Below, in pieces: positions 13,648 to 63,984 of a stretch of DNA of 64,000 bases. The position numbers and the translations under genes are program-made. Positions within the stretch are counted from its first letter, which is position 1; every line of letters starts with the position of its first letter. The DNA lies in assembly GCA_009760855.2 (NCBI GenBank), contig WPIO01000106.1:731001-795000 (forward strand). Reading direction: 5' to 3'. The DNA comes from Cristatella mucedo (taxonomy: Eukaryota; Bryozoa; Phylactolaemata; Cristatellidae). Below the pieces are notes generated by a model that made no database searches, was not told the origin of the DNA, and worked only from the letters and a program-made list of their open reading frames with translations.

Positions 13648-16600
13648 ATGAATAATATCAATGAAATGAATTAATTAGTTATATGTTTCATAGCAACACG
13701 GGCCACTTTCTGGTGATGATGCACACAGTAAATAAAGGCCCATACGTTTGCCACAGCTGTAGCAGGTTCCACTCTGTTCGGGTAATAAGATGATTTTCTA
13801 CGATGTCAGACATTCTTAAGTCGCGAACAGCATGATGAAATATTTATGGACAGGCTAAAAGCAAACCCATGAGCTGTAGATGTGTATGGATTTAATGTAA
13901 AGTCATCACCCCACGATTCTTTGTGATTGCCCTTGTCTGGCCAGGCATAGAGACCACCAGCTTCAGCGGTGTCTTTTCTGCTGTAGCTCATTCCTGCCGA
14001 GCCTGAACTTTACGGAACATGTTCGTTACTGATGTATGCCGAAAATCTTGCCTTGACCATCTGTCGATATTACCTCGTAGTCTTTCTATGGGGTTCAGAC
14101 CAGGCGACTGGCCGGGCCACTCCATCAGCACTTCACATGGACTTATAAAAAGAAAGCTCTTTACTGGCCTGCCAGTGTGCATAATAAGGTCGTTATCTTG
14201 CTCCCAAATATCACGACCGAAGTATTTGAGCTTTGCAATCCAACTTGCTTGACCAACAATAGCAGTAAAGTACTTTTCTGACGAAACCGGTATGGTGCTG
14301 ATGCAATGGCCCATACCCATTGTACATTGCATTAGAACATTTATGAGACGAAATCGACAGACTGAATCACGGCAGTTGAGGCTGGGTGTTCATTTACATG
14401 TTGACACTGCGCATGTCACCTCTAACCATGTTATGCTTGTTGACATGTGCTTGCTACCACAAACCATTTCATCATGGTTCCTTTACAGAATATTTAAGAA
14501 AGAGATTAGGTTTTGTGAGGGTGCTATACAATATGTTTATTATTATTATTATTATTATGCCTACATCTGTTGCTGATCTTATCAGTAAAATTCTGGCTCT
14601 GTGGAATGTGCTGCTGCAGGAGAGACAACAAAGAAAAATGTGGCCTCTATGCACGGCCAGATAAGTAACATCACGAAGAACCGTAGTGGGTGACGCCACA
14701 CTTATCAGCAGCATACGTGTTTCTCTTTGGGATGTCAATAAATATTTTCTCATGCTTGGCACAGCTTAGTATGCCCGGTATCGTATAAAATCCTCTTGAT
14801 TACCCGACCGGAGTAGCATCCGCAGCAGATGTGGCCATATTTCGAGGAATTTTGTGACTTAGTGTGTGCCTCCTTTTCAGCACATTAAAGTATCAGAATA
14901 ATCTGCTTTGTCTGTTTATATTGCAAATCAAATTGCTTCTTGTACTAGTGATCACAATGTTTATTTGTGTGCTTATTCTCCATCCTTAGCAGCTGGCTGC
15001 CGGGCCATGCTTACAGCTTCACAGGGCTGATACTTCATCGAGTGTGGGCCTGTTCTTGTGACTCGATTAACTGCATGCCTACGTACTTTCTAGCATATAT
15101 GTCTGATGTTTTACAGATTGATATAACTATTATGGATGCTTTGAAAAGGCAGCACCAGTGTGCCACAATCCAACTTGACTTTCAGCTGCCTTTGCGGTTC
15201 AACTTGTCTTACCAGAGGTACGGAGTTATTGATGCCTGCTGGTCGGGCCCGTCATATTACGAAGATCGCATCCCTGGCATCTATGTGCTCATCGCCGTGG
15301 CCCATCCTTATTTGTAGCGATGAAGCCGGAGTCGTTAAGAGACCAGTGATCATCCATCGTGCCATTCTTGGATCATTGGAGCGCATGATTGCTGTGCTGA
15401 CAGAGAACTGTGGCGGGAAGTGGTGAGCAATTACATGGCTACACATGTCAGTGCCGATAGTGCGCAGCCTTTAGTCGTTCAGCCTGGTAGCCATGTGTCA
15501 TGTTCACCTTAACCTTGTAGGCCCTTCTGGATATCGCCTCGTCAGGCTATCGTCATTCCCATTGTTGATGCGTTTTCCGACTATGCTGTGAAGGTACTCA
15601 AAAAAACTGACGACTTTGCTTTGGACCTGATGCCAAGTGCTTTGTCTGCTTCAGCTCGTCCTCTTCTTTGGTTGCCGATCTCATTTTGCTCACTCATAGC
15701 TGGGTTTTTGCGCAGGTTCGACAGCAGTTGCACGAAGCTGGATTTGTCGTCGACGTCGACCTCGACGCAGGCTCCACACTTAACAAGAAAGTGCGCACTG
15801 CACAGCTGGCACAATACAACTTTATCCTAGGTACATTCGACGTTTTTGTGCTTTTCTTTTTTTGCCACGTCGTTTCCAATGCATCGGGCCCATCAGGCAG
15901 CTGTGCAGTCTGGTAGGAGGCTTACCTGATTGCCTGCACCTACCTGCTCGTTAGCTAGCCAGCGGCACGTGTTGGTGTCACCTCACTGCTCTTTTATTAC
16001 TCCTGCCTAGTGAGCTCTTTTTTCCACAGTAGTGTGCTCAACAAAGTACGATCAGAGGGCTTCGCAGGGAACAAGGTGCACTAAGTCAAGCCCGTGCTAT
16101 TCTGGCTGACGTGATATGCGGAGACTATACCTATGTTTACAAGTGTGCACTTCAGGGTTTGAACCCTTCTTGCAGTGTTAAAAATTATCCGTTTGACTTA
16201 TCGGCAGTCCCAGTGCCAGTGGGTGGACGGTGCACTTGGTATCGGCCTTTTAAATTTCTGTCAGTTTGGTACTGCCATGAATAGCTTATCCACATTCTGT
16301 CCATTTGCCTGTATCGTGCCTTTAACATTTGCTTTTACTCTGTCCTACTCTGCAAGATGGTTGCGCATCGCAACTACTCCTGGGGATGAGGCAGTGGCGT
16401 TGTTTGTTCATAGATTGAGCGGACTTTCGGCTGTGTGCACAGTGCCCAAAACAGGATGAAAGGAAAGTGAGCTGGCTCAGTGCCAAACGTCAACGTAGCC
16501 GCACCGAATTAGCTGCTATGGGCCATATGCTCGTAGCCGAAAGTTCGCCCAATCTTTAAATAAGACGACTCCGTATTAGTTGGTATTTTATAAGCTGATG

Positions 16601-17058
16601 CCAAGCTTAGTAAACGAGATTGACCGGTTTTGAGCTTGCTTGGAGGATGTGTCAGATCCTCGTGGGTCATGGATAAAAACGGTACTGGGCACTGGCACGT
16701 GCTGACTGATGCCAGTTCAATGCGCGGTGTGTTTGATTTGTGTCCGCCCAGCCCAGCCCGTCTTCCGATGTCGGCATGTGGTTGGAGCACAGTACCCGGT
16801 GCAGTCAGTCTATGGGACTTGGGACTCGTGTGGTGGCCGCACGCAGCGCATAGTTGGTCGTGCGAGACCTCGGTCCTTGGCTGATTCGCGTGCTCGACCA
16901 CCATTGCAGTCGTCGGCGCCCAGGAGCAGCAGAACGGAACTGTTAACGTGCGCACACGTGATAACAAGGTGCACGACGAGCATTCGGTCAGCCACGTCAT
17001 CGAGCGCTTCAAACAGCTGAAGGAGAGCAAGATACGCGATGCCGAGGAGAAGTTCTAG
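2554..17058 (+). CDS. TARS1: Threonyl-tRNA synthetase, cytosolic (18 exons)
   Basis: Class II aminoacyl-tRNA synthetase that charges tRNA-Thr with threonine using ATP, in the cytoplasm. Exons: 2554-2607 (or to 2616), 2962-3015, 3119-3297, 3683-3928, 8022-8139, 8540-8683, 8986-9132, 9375-9473, 9791-9886, 10482-10552, 12213-12375, 12477-12614, 13313-13390, 15117-15217, 15318-15422, 15521-15593, 15716-15830, 16910-17058. The sum is 2130 or 2139 nt, giving 709 or 712 residues against 723 in human. Every junction keeps frame and, except at intron 1, uses GT-AG sites. Domain order is TGS, editing, class II catalytic core, anticodon-binding. The ATG at 2554 has a strong start context (ACCATGG), but exon 1 is the weakest part because its donor would be GC or a poor GT. 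No frameshift or internal stop was seen. TARS2 or TARS3 are less likely, since the N-terminus lacks a clear targeting peptide and the match is to the cytosolic form. Confidence 0.94.
4852..5268 (-). mobile_element. LINE-A 3' fragment, 5'-truncated
   Basis: It reads on the minus strand and ends in an (ATTAC)n-type tail at 4852-4870. Its translation matches the C-terminus of the long LINE-A at 40620-43108 ([14 protein letters not shown] and [10 protein letters not shown] in both). About 0.42 kb remains. The 5' truncation is typical of target-primed reverse transcription. Confidence 0.85.
5410..5552 (+). repeat. SINE-B copy, tRNA-derived
   Basis: It shares with the copies near 24491, 22485, 39135 and 40008 a degraded tRNA B box, a 'ccttttattgcc'-like middle and a 3' end resembling ATGAGGCTGTTGAATCAGCC. 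This copy has a weak B box (gtttcgagccc). Confidence 0.6.
5615..5651 (+). repeat. (GA)n microsatellite
   Basis: A pure GA run of about 37 bases in TARS1 intron 4. Confidence 0.95.
6640..6770 (-). repeat. SINE-A copy
   Basis: Minus-strand copy with a recognisable tail (agagattaagttctct type) and a head containing the gggctcgagcccac-type B-box region. Moderately diverged. Confidence 0.75.
7309..7437. repeat. TA/TGTA-rich microsatellite
   Basis: About 130 bases of alternating TA with TGTA interruptions in TARS1 intron 4. Long frames over it are artefacts. Confidence 0.95.
8022..9132 (+). CDS. TARS1: TARS1 exons 5-7: editing (hydrolytic) domain
   Basis: These three exons (8022-8139, 8540-8683, 8986-9132) encode about residues 178-314. 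They include the second editing-site motif [12 protein letters not shown] (Cys about 247, His about 251), which in ThrRS helps clear mischarged Ser-tRNA. The acceptor chosen for exon 5 (AG at 8020-8021) is the one that keeps frame; using the AG at 8024-8025 would break it. Exon 7 ends at an unusual GTTCGC donor. Confidence 0.92.
9375..15593 (+). CDS. TARS1: TARS1 exons 8-16: class II catalytic core
   Basis: The exons encode about residues 315-622. Visible hallmarks are the zinc-binding Cys in MNCPGH (Cys about 399, exon 10), motif 2 with HRNELSG (His about 427, Arg 428, exon 11) and motif 3 with [13 protein letters not shown] (His about 576, exon 15). The three residues Cys, His and His match the zinc-ligand set known for ThrRS. 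Exon 10 splits the Cys codon after HCLMF begins (TG | C), as phase 2. Confidence 0.94.
9485..9650 (+). repeat. (CT)n tract in TARS1 intron 8
   Basis: Pyrimidine-rich stretch with a pure CT core at about 9550-9619, lying between exons 8 and 9 on the coding strand. Confidence 0.95.
10198..10255 (+). repeat. (GT)n microsatellite
   Basis: Imperfect GT/GC run of about 58 bases in TARS1 intron 9. Confidence 0.9.
10553..12212 (+). other. TARS1 intron 10 (1.66 kb)
   Basis: It contains a well-preserved SINE-A (11847-11990). The remainder (10553-11846) is AT-leaning and holds nothing I recognise. Confidence 0.7.
11847..11990 (+). repeat. SINE-A copy, tRNA-derived, well preserved
   Basis: The head carries a clear tRNA-like A box (TGGCCGAGTGGTTAAGG) and B box (GGGCTCGAGCCC), resembling Leu/Ser-type tRNAs. 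It continues into the tail GAAGCGCCTGAATAGAGATC and an AT-rich end. The tail can pair as a stem (GCGCC with GGCGC). It is not a tRNA gene, because the cloverleaf is incomplete and a non-tRNA tail is fused on. It is one of eight copies in the window. Confidence 0.88.
12755..12862 (+). repeat. (CT)n and (CTCA)n compound microsatellite
   Basis: A CT run is followed by a CTCA tetranucleotide run (about 12808-12845), then CT again, in TARS1 intron 12. Confidence 0.95.
13555..13648. repeat. (TA)n microsatellite
   Basis: Nearly pure TA run of about 90 bases with a few TGTA/CATA units. Confidence 0.95.
13780..14345 (-). mobile_element. Tc1-like transposase remnant, C-terminal part
   Basis: On the minus strand the frame shows the Tc1 family order: a degraded EQDND block (QDNDPKHTA region), then [17 protein letters not shown] (the family has WPSQSPDLNPIE-like), then a C-terminal SMP-type helix and stops. 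Catalytic domain pieces only. It is broken by stop codons, so it is not functional. Confidence 0.8.
14380..14563 (+). mobile_element. LINE-B 3' end, heavily 5'-truncated
   Basis: It matches the LINE-B 3' UTR (cctctaaccatgttatgctt block and aagaaagagattagg tail) and ends in a (TTA)n tail. It sits between the two inverted Tc1-like fragments. Confidence 0.75.
14575..14790 (+). mobile_element. Tc1-like fragment, 3' end
   Basis: It is homologous to, but inverted relative to, 13780-13990: both contain the 'ctctatgc..ggccag' block and the stretch around 'atattttctcatg'. See also the matching pair at 35110-35830. Confidence 0.65.
15716..17058 (+). CDS. TARS1: TARS1 exons 17-18: anticodon-binding domain and C-terminus
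   Basis: Exon 17 (15716-15830) and exon 18 (16910-17058) encode the end of the anticodon-binding domain, including [10 protein letters not shown] and [10 protein letters not shown]. The TAG stop is at 17056-17058. The C-terminus ends in AEEKF, close to the human AEEEF. The last intron (15831-16909) is 1.08 kb. Confidence 0.95.
15831..16909 (+). other. TARS1 intron 17, nothing recognised
   Basis: Unique-looking 1.08 kb without repeats or frames that I can identify. Confidence 0.6.
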
Positions 17059-17245
17059 GTGTGCTACTACTCAGTCGTCGTGGGAGGCCGGCAGCGGCGC
17101 TGTTCCGTTCAATGCAGGCTCTACAGTTGTTAGGACGTGCAAGCACGGCTCGTTCTCTCTACCACAGCACTCATTTCTTCGTCGGCGCGATTGTGTCGCG
17201 TGTACATGGCGGCAGTGGCGGTGCACACTTGATAGGCATGACATG

Positions 17246-17251
17246 AATAAA
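17246..17251 (+). promoter_or_regulatory. Poly(A) signal of TARS1 (AATAAA)
   Basis: A canonical AATAAA lies 188 bases past the TARS1 stop codon, followed by a T-rich stretch. This implies a short 3' UTR of about 0.2 kb. Confidence 0.65.
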
Positions 17252-17355
17252 CTCGTTTTGGCACATTCTCACGGTCCTCTCTGCTGCCCTCATCTGCACG
17301 TGACCTGCTTTTTTGCCTCCCAATACCATCTCACCTCTCCCTTTGTGAGACCGTG

Positions 17356-17650
17356 TAATATAATGTAATGTATCTCCGTCTGTAACTCCACAAAGCCATA
17401 AAGACTAGGTGGGTGTTACGCAGGAGAGTTTTGTATAGAGTACTCACAGCCTAAGCGGCTTTCTTTCGGTACACATTCGGTAGCCAACAGACTTCATCTC
17501 ACGCAACAAAGAGAAAGTGGGAAGCATAGCTGAGTCGGAGGACAGTTAAGGTAGTCAGTAGCATGGAAGTAGCTCAGGACCGCTGAAAAGGACGAGCCAC
17601 AGTCGGCAGAAGGAGAGTAGTTGTCGTTGCTTAAGAATTGTGGAGCTCAG
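17356..17650 (-). mobile_element. LINE-A 3' fragment next to TARS1 3' end
   Basis: Minus-strand copy whose (ATTAC)n-type tail starts about 105 bases past the TARS1 AATAAA. The body matches the 3' UTR of the long LINE-A and the fragment at 4852. About 0.3 kb remains. Confidence 0.82.
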
Positions 17651-34795
<17,145 letters not shown>

Positions 34796-34831
34796 GCATC
34801 ATCATTCAGCCGCTTGTATTTAGTTTGTTAT

Positions 34832-34837
34832 GATAAA
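34832..34837 (+). promoter_or_regulatory. Possible PSMC5 poly(A) signal (GATAAA variant)
   Basis: No AATAAA is seen close to the PSMC5 stop. GATAAA 37 bases downstream is the nearest variant. Confidence 0.25.
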
Positions 34838-35109
34838 TTCACACCACGTGTTGTCAGAAGTAAAACTCATTAATACACTTATTATACTACCACTCTTGTT
34901 GTCATTAATTATGCTCAGTCGCAAAAATCCCCATAGAATGGCCGAAGCTGGTATGTCTGGAAATTCGTTCAGGTAATATGAGGGTTTCTGCAGTACCAGG
35001 TGCACTTAAGTTACGCGATGCATATGAAAATATTTTTTTTTCACGGCCCAAAAAACAAACAAATGTGCTTTTGATATGTTTGCATTTAGTTCTACTTCAT
35101 CCTATCACG

Positions 35110-35290
35110 ATGCTTTATGACCTCTCTTGTTTAGCCAGGCATAGAGACCACAATCTTCTGTGGTGTCTCTTGTGCTGCTTCGCATTCCACAGAGCTTGGG
35201 TTTTATTGAAAAGGTCAGCTACTGGTGTAGGCTGCCTCAGCCACCTGCCAATGTTGCTCCATAGTCGTTCATGTTCGTCAAAAGTACTTC
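35110..35290 (-). mobile_element. Tc1-like fragment, minus orientation
   Basis: Its reverse complement repeats the stretch at about 35505-35600 (block 'cctacaccagtagc' then 'ctctgtggaatg'). It encodes the far C-terminus of a Tc1-like transposase. Confidence 0.65.
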
Positions 35291-35344
35291 TCTACTGAAG
35301 TTGTTAATGATTAAGTAAATTGATTTCAAAGTTCAATTACACTG

Positions 35345-35830
35345 CTTGGGGGTCGTTACATTTGGCAGCAAGATAACGAACCTAAACACACTGCCAGGCC
35401 AGCGAAGTACTTTTTGACACATTCTTGTTTGGTGCTGATGCAGTAGCCCAGCCAGTCACCTGATTGGAACCCCATAGAACAACGGTATAGACAGGCTGAG
35501 CTGGGTAATTGGCCTACACCAGTAGCCGACCTGTCTGTAAAACTCAGGCTCTGTGGAATGTACCACAGCAGAAGATTGTGGCCTCTATGCCTGTCCATGC
35601 AAGGGAGGTCGTAAAGAATCGTGATGGAATGAAATCATACTAAACGCTTGCATACCAACAGCGAGTGTTTGTTTTTGGGCTGTCGATGGATATTTTCTTA
35701 TGTGGCGTGCAACTTTGGAATGCCTGGCATTGTCGAAAACCAAAGTATCCGAACGAATTTCCAGCCATAATAACTGCCGCCGCACTGCAGGGATATTTTT
35801 GCTGCTGAGTGAAAGGCATTGATACAATTA
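35345..35830 (+). mobile_element. Tc1-like transposase remnant, plus orientation
   Basis: The + strand reads QQDNEPKHTARPAKYF, the Tc1-family block with a catalytic Asp and its neighbours, then a degraded SQSPDWNPIE block and the C-terminal region. Stops interrupt it. Its 3' part is homologous to 14575-14790. Confidence 0.8.
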
Positions 35831-36720
35831 TTTGTTGCAGCATGTGTGACACTTTTAATGATGCAAGATCTAGCTTAGTGCTGACGGGATGATATTATGC
35901 CGTTCTCCTTCGTGCACACACATTTCTGGCTGTGCATTTGCTTGCAAACTGAGCTAACGATTGGTCGTGGTTGCAGCAGTGTACATAACTCTAGCTTAGT
36001 GCATCAGTTATGTCCCGACCAGTAGAATATAGACCCTATGTCTGCATAGGTTGGGCTAGTATTCAGTGACGACGACGTCACTGTGGAATGGTTTTTAATA
36101 GATATGGTACAGTGAAGTGTTTGTGAAGTTGGAATCGTTCTGCAAGCACTGCGGCTAGTTGTCCTCAAGCAAGGAAGTTATCCACTATCTTGGAAAGCCC
36201 TTATGGTTTGAGGAATGGGCTGGCTGTAACCGCTAGAACAGTTAAGTCGTATATCTCGGGACAACTCCGGGGTGTATCTATCCAACTTAATATGTACTGA
36301 TTCAAGAGCAGCCCGGAAAAAGCCAAGAATGATGAAAACCATGCCACCGTTTGTTGAAGAGGTTGATTCTGCTTGACAACGTTCTGCAGTCTTCGTCAAA
36401 GGTGCAGATTCACTTCTGTCGAACTGCATTAATTCTGATACTGTCTTAATACGGCAAAAGCCCGATCTTTCGCCCGTCGAGCCGCTGTGCTATATACATT
36501 TCTTGACCAGAGCACGTTTTTCGGGTAAGCTGCTCGAAGGCCTTTGAAGCCTTACCTTCCAAGTCTTACCTATTCTGACTTGCTTTATCGAGTCCATGGC
36601 GACAGGCCTTGCACGACAGCGATTGAAGGCAGGCCGACCCCTCTGGCCCACTGAAGGCATCACCCAGCAGATATACCCCTGTAGAGAAACCTGATCGGCC
36701 GCTCTAAAAGTCTGCTGCTT

Positions 36721-36893
36721 GCTACACGAACAAATGCTCGCGATCACAATATTGCAAGCCTACGACCTGAGGTGCCTGTCAAATATTATTTCACGCTTTC
36801 TTCAATTATGCATACACGAACAAATGCTCGCGATCACAATATTGCAAGCCTACGACCTGAGGTGCCTGTCAACTATTATTTCACGTTTCATCG
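36721..36893. repeat. 90-bp direct tandem duplication
   Basis: The sequence beginning ACACGAACAAATGCTCG occurs at 36724 and again at 36814, with nearly perfect identity over about 80 bases. The copies differ by only a few bases near the end, so the duplication is recent. Confidence 0.9.
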
Positions 36894-37289
36894 AATAGAC
36901 TGTTCGGCAAAAGGTGGAGGTATGTAAAACTTACTTCACAGCCAGCGCTGAGCGATCATGTCCCGAGCGCTGCCTTGGAGGTAGCATTTAGCTGGATTCG
37001 TGGTAGCACATAATGTTTGTTGGTAAAAGACAAAGACTCTAAGAACGGACATAATTGTGTGAATGTACGCCTCTTTGCAACTCGTGGTTCGCAAGAAATA
37101 GTGATTTTCACTGGAGTTTTGACAACCGCTCGCTCTTGACCAGCGGTAAATGTTGGCACTACCAAGGTTCGGACCCGTGTCGAGAAGTTTATAGCGAGAA
37201 AATATTAAAACTCGACTGCAATTCGAAACACCACAAGTAAGTAAATATGTATACTTGCGAAACGTAACGTGCGTAAAAGTTGCATTTTC

Positions 37290-38180
37290 GAAGCAACACG
37301 GGAGTTAGAGAGGAGCGCACTGCGTTTAGAGTGCCGAACGGCCCACCTACCTCCCTCCCACCCGCGAAATGCCGGCAGGAATTGCTGCGGCGACCCCCTC
37401 CTCGATGTTTCTTCAACTTTCCCGTCGCGTCTCAAGGACAACGATTCATCAGAGCCGAGACAACGCCGCCGGATGCACGCGAGCCGCCTCCGACGTGATA
37501 GAGCTGCCGGCAATCGCGCGACCCGAGACTCGAGCACTCATCGGAGATTGATCAATATTGCGGCCAGACGGCCACGTGATAACCGGCTACCGGTCGACCG
37601 AGCGGCCAAAAATAAACTGCTACGACGCCGTGGGCTGTCCATGGGGGCTACCCCATGCCGCCGGTACCCTCACGTTGGTGCGCCTGGTCGCTTCGAGCGC
37701 ATTCGTGTGGAATGGACCGCCGCGACGATGAATCGCGACATCGGACGGATGTGCTTGCGGTAGGTAACTTCCGCGCCCGAGCCGTACGGCAGCTCGAAGC
37801 TCCGTGAGGCTACCGGCCGCAGTAGCGCTGAGACGTGCTGTGGGCGTGGCGAGTGCCCCACTGCCGCCGAGTGGGTCTGTTGATTGCCGTTCCGTTCGGG
37901 CAGCCAGGCCTCGGGAAACGCATCGGCCGCGGGAGCGTCGCTCCCAACCGCCGGACGGTTTGCTGCTTCGCGCAGTCATTCACAGTCATCGCGCTAGCTG
38001 CCGCTCGGGCAGCATCTTCTAGCCAGTGGCCGACGGTGCAGATCGTTGATACAAGCTGTTGCCTCCGGCCACGGAAGAGCTTACCGTGCGTCTTGTGCTC
38101 CTCAACGGGGGGGGGGGGGTAGCATACTGCCTGGAATACAGACACATCCACGCTCTTGATCCGACCTGTCGTCTCAAAGT
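37290..38180. promoter_or_regulatory. CpG-rich block, candidate promoter of HPRT1
   Basis: CpG density is visibly higher than in the flanks, and the block lies 0.9-1.7 kb upstream of the candidate HPRT1 first exon. It includes a short perfect hairpin (GGGAGCGTCGCTCCC, near 37931). Frames of up to 164 codons cross it, but none resembles a protein I know. It could hold a non-coding first exon or belong to another gene. Confidence 0.3.
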
Positions 38181-39029
38181 CGCGATGCTCACTGCATCTG
38201 CACGCACCCTCTTGGGCTGTGATTTCGCAGAATTCGATTTTGATTTCAGAGCAACATCCGGGGTTTCAAGTGTCCCTGTGTCACTAGCGTTTGACATATT
38301 GTAAGCATCAAGTCTGCAGTGGCGGAGCCAGGCGGCAAGGGGTGATTGCTGCCCCCGTGGACAGAGGGAAGTACCTATATCCTGGAGCGAATCTCCTCAG
38401 GCTTTGGGGGAGGCAAGGGACCCTTGCCCCCTTGCAAGTCTGTGAGCATTGCACACAGCTGTGCCGATCCTCGTGGTGGTCTTCATACTCTTGAGCTGGA
38501 GTCGAGTATTCTTTGATTGGATTACCGAAAGAAAAGTGTCTCTGTTTCAGCCATTGCCGAACCGGTTTCATCCAACTTCTCACTGGCCCGAGCTCTGCGT
38601 GAGCTTATGTATTGCCATAGTCACACTGCCCATTTTTTCGAAGAATCCTGAGACACGTCCTATTTGTTTCCGGTTTTTGGCAATCAATCTTAGTCATCTT
38701 TTGCTAGCCTACCAGCTAAGCTCTGAGACTGCATTCAAGGGGCTCATCCCGGGCGAGCATGTGGGTGTGAATATTGGGTGTGAAGGGACCGAACCCAATT
38801 TGTTACGGGATGATGAGAATTGAAACTGTACAACGTAATTTCATGTTCCTGAATAGCAGATGGTGATGAAAAGGTGAGCCAGACATGAGAAAGTGTGTCC
38901 GTGGTCCCTAGCCACAAGCCGTGGAGTAGGAAAGGACAGCAGGAAGTGACAGCATTAAAGTGACAGTGTTGCGTTTCCATTCTTGGTTTAGTGCACATTT
39001 CATCCCAGTAAGAAGCAGCAGGCGTGCTT

Positions 39030-62149
<23,120 letters not shown>

Positions 62150-62619
62150 GAGACGATGCGGCACCCAGTGGCGGCAGCACCACTTGCAGATCTGACTGCA
62201 GCTGACATAACTTAGGTTTCCGTGCTTGTGTTTTTGCTAGACTGATACCGACGGTGAGACGGCCGTGGTCAATCAAGCTGGGCCATCGGGTCTTAGTATT
62301 CCTGCTTGCTTTCCTGTTTTACGGTCTCCCAGCTCTGACCCCCAGCTCTGATTGCTATCAGCTCTTGTAACCTGTCTTATCCGCTTTCTGACTAATCGTG
62401 AAGCCCATTGTGCAAGCCCCATTTTGCTCAGTTTTGCGAGTGCCATATTGATGTATCTTGCCTCTTAACTCGATCTCGTCTTGCTAATGCTGTTGCACAT
62501 CGTGCAAACATGCAACTTGTTTTAAATACACGGTTTTGACATGGGCTGCTGGACTACAGCATTGCCTAAATATGCCCTTTGCTGCTTCTTGTGCTGCCAT
62601 CGAATGCAGCCTTTGCTCT

Positions 62620-62725
62620 CACTACTGCTGCTGCTTCTGCTGCTGCCACGGCTGCTGCTGCTACCTTGGCTGCTGCTGCCGCTGCTGGCCGAAGCCCTTA
62701 CCCTGCTGCTGCCTCTGCCGTACCT
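62620..62725 (+). repeat. CTG-rich imperfect trinucleotide repeat
   Basis: CTG/CTT/CCG-type triplets open in all three frames, which is typical of repeat DNA. Confidence 0.8.
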
Positions 62726-63984
62726 GTTGCTGCCGGTCACGATCTTTGGTACTGGCGATTTCAAAAGGGCTTTTTTGGCAATTCCTCATGCTTGCAGTAA
62801 TGCAGCCAATCGTGCTTAGCGCCCTAAACTCTATGTCAGCTATTGTCCTTAGTTAGCTTCAATTGGCATCCTGCACTCCTACATTCTGCTGCGTTTCTTG
62901 CTGTGCATGTCTTTGGAGGTGTTTGTTCTGCGTGTCTGGCAGAGCAAAGCAAAGCAGAACACACTGCTTGCAATTCCTTCTTTTTATGCAAATCAAGTCT
63001 CGGTACGGCAGAGTACTGCTCGAGGATCGTTCAGCTCATGGCTCAACAGCAGCTTCTTCTGCACTTGATTATTTTGTCCAGTTCTGCCGAGACAGGCAAC
63101 TAACCCTAACCCTAGTGTGCTGGAGGCGGCCGGCCTCGGCCGACTTTGTCAGTGCGTTGGAGCTTTCAGCCTTGTGACTCTATCGTAAGAGGAACTAGAC
63201 AGAAAAGTCACAGTAAATATCGGCTGATTCAACGGCCTGGCTGACATAGCAAGCAGCTCACACGAATCTAAGCCAGACATATCCGGCTTACAGCAGGTGT
63301 TAAAAGGGACCGCCTGCTTTTGAGTACTCGAAAGCGTGGCCTGGGTGGCTTCGAAATGCAATCGCCTGACACCTGGGCTAAGACAGATGAATGGGCAGCA
63401 GGGGATGCGCAGCTGCTATCTGTGCAAGCGCGTGTGCAAGCAAGTGTGCACCAGCACCAGCAACGAAACAGACGAATGTGTGCTTTTTTCTGGAGGCGGC
63501 CTTCGATGAGCTCGGTCTGGGTGCGAGATGGAGCACGTGGCAATGAGCCACCGTGCAACGTGCAGCTACACGATTACTCAGTTCGGCTTGCTTTGTCCAA
63601 CTTTCTTGAGCTTTCTCAGCTGACCGGTGAGCTGTTTCGACCGAAAGCCGAATGAGGACTGACTGAAGCGCTGGACTGCCCCGGCAACGGGAGCCGTAAC
63701 TGAGCAGCCACCGGTGCTGATGATTGCTAGGGTCACCGGACATGCAACTGAGCCACGGTCTGACTCTGATGAAGTGCCAGTGGACCGAGAGCTGCCCAGC
63801 AGCCAATTGCGATGCTGCTGCTGCTGCTGTTGTCTGATGCCACATTCGACTTCTTATAGATCCCCTGGTCTCACATATCCGCCGAAACCGTCCGCTCCTC
63901 AGTAGCTCAACGAGGGCTCGAGGAAGGGTTGATGCAAGTTCATGGACACGGACCTGGGAGGCAGCTTCGGGAGACGTCTGAGCC

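Larger units (their letters stand above)
13391..15116 (+). other. TARS1 intron 13 (1.73 kb), three mobile elements
   Basis: It holds a TA tract, a minus-strand Tc1-like fragment, a LINE-B 3' end and a plus-strand Tc1-like fragment. Bases 14791-15116 hold nothing I recognise except the acceptor region. Confidence 0.7.
34838..39029. other. Intergenic DNA between PSMC5 and HPRT1
   Basis: It holds two Tc1-like fragments (35110-35830), a 90-bp tandem duplication (36721-36893) and a CpG-rich block (37290-38180). Stretches 35850-36700, 36900-37280 and 38190-39000 hold nothing I recognise. Confidence 0.55.

Noticed and set aside
37728-37760. Alternative HPRT1 exon 1 (ATG at 37728 with donor GTAGGT)
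   Set aside because: The donor leaves phase 2, which does not fit the phase 0 start of exon 2.
37269-37763. 164-codon frame in the CpG-rich block
   Set aside because: Arg-rich with no recognised family; GC-rich DNA yields such frames on both strands, as here. Kept only as a point to check.
63105-63118. Two CCCTAA-like units as a telomere remnant
   Set aside because: Two units only; chance is likely.
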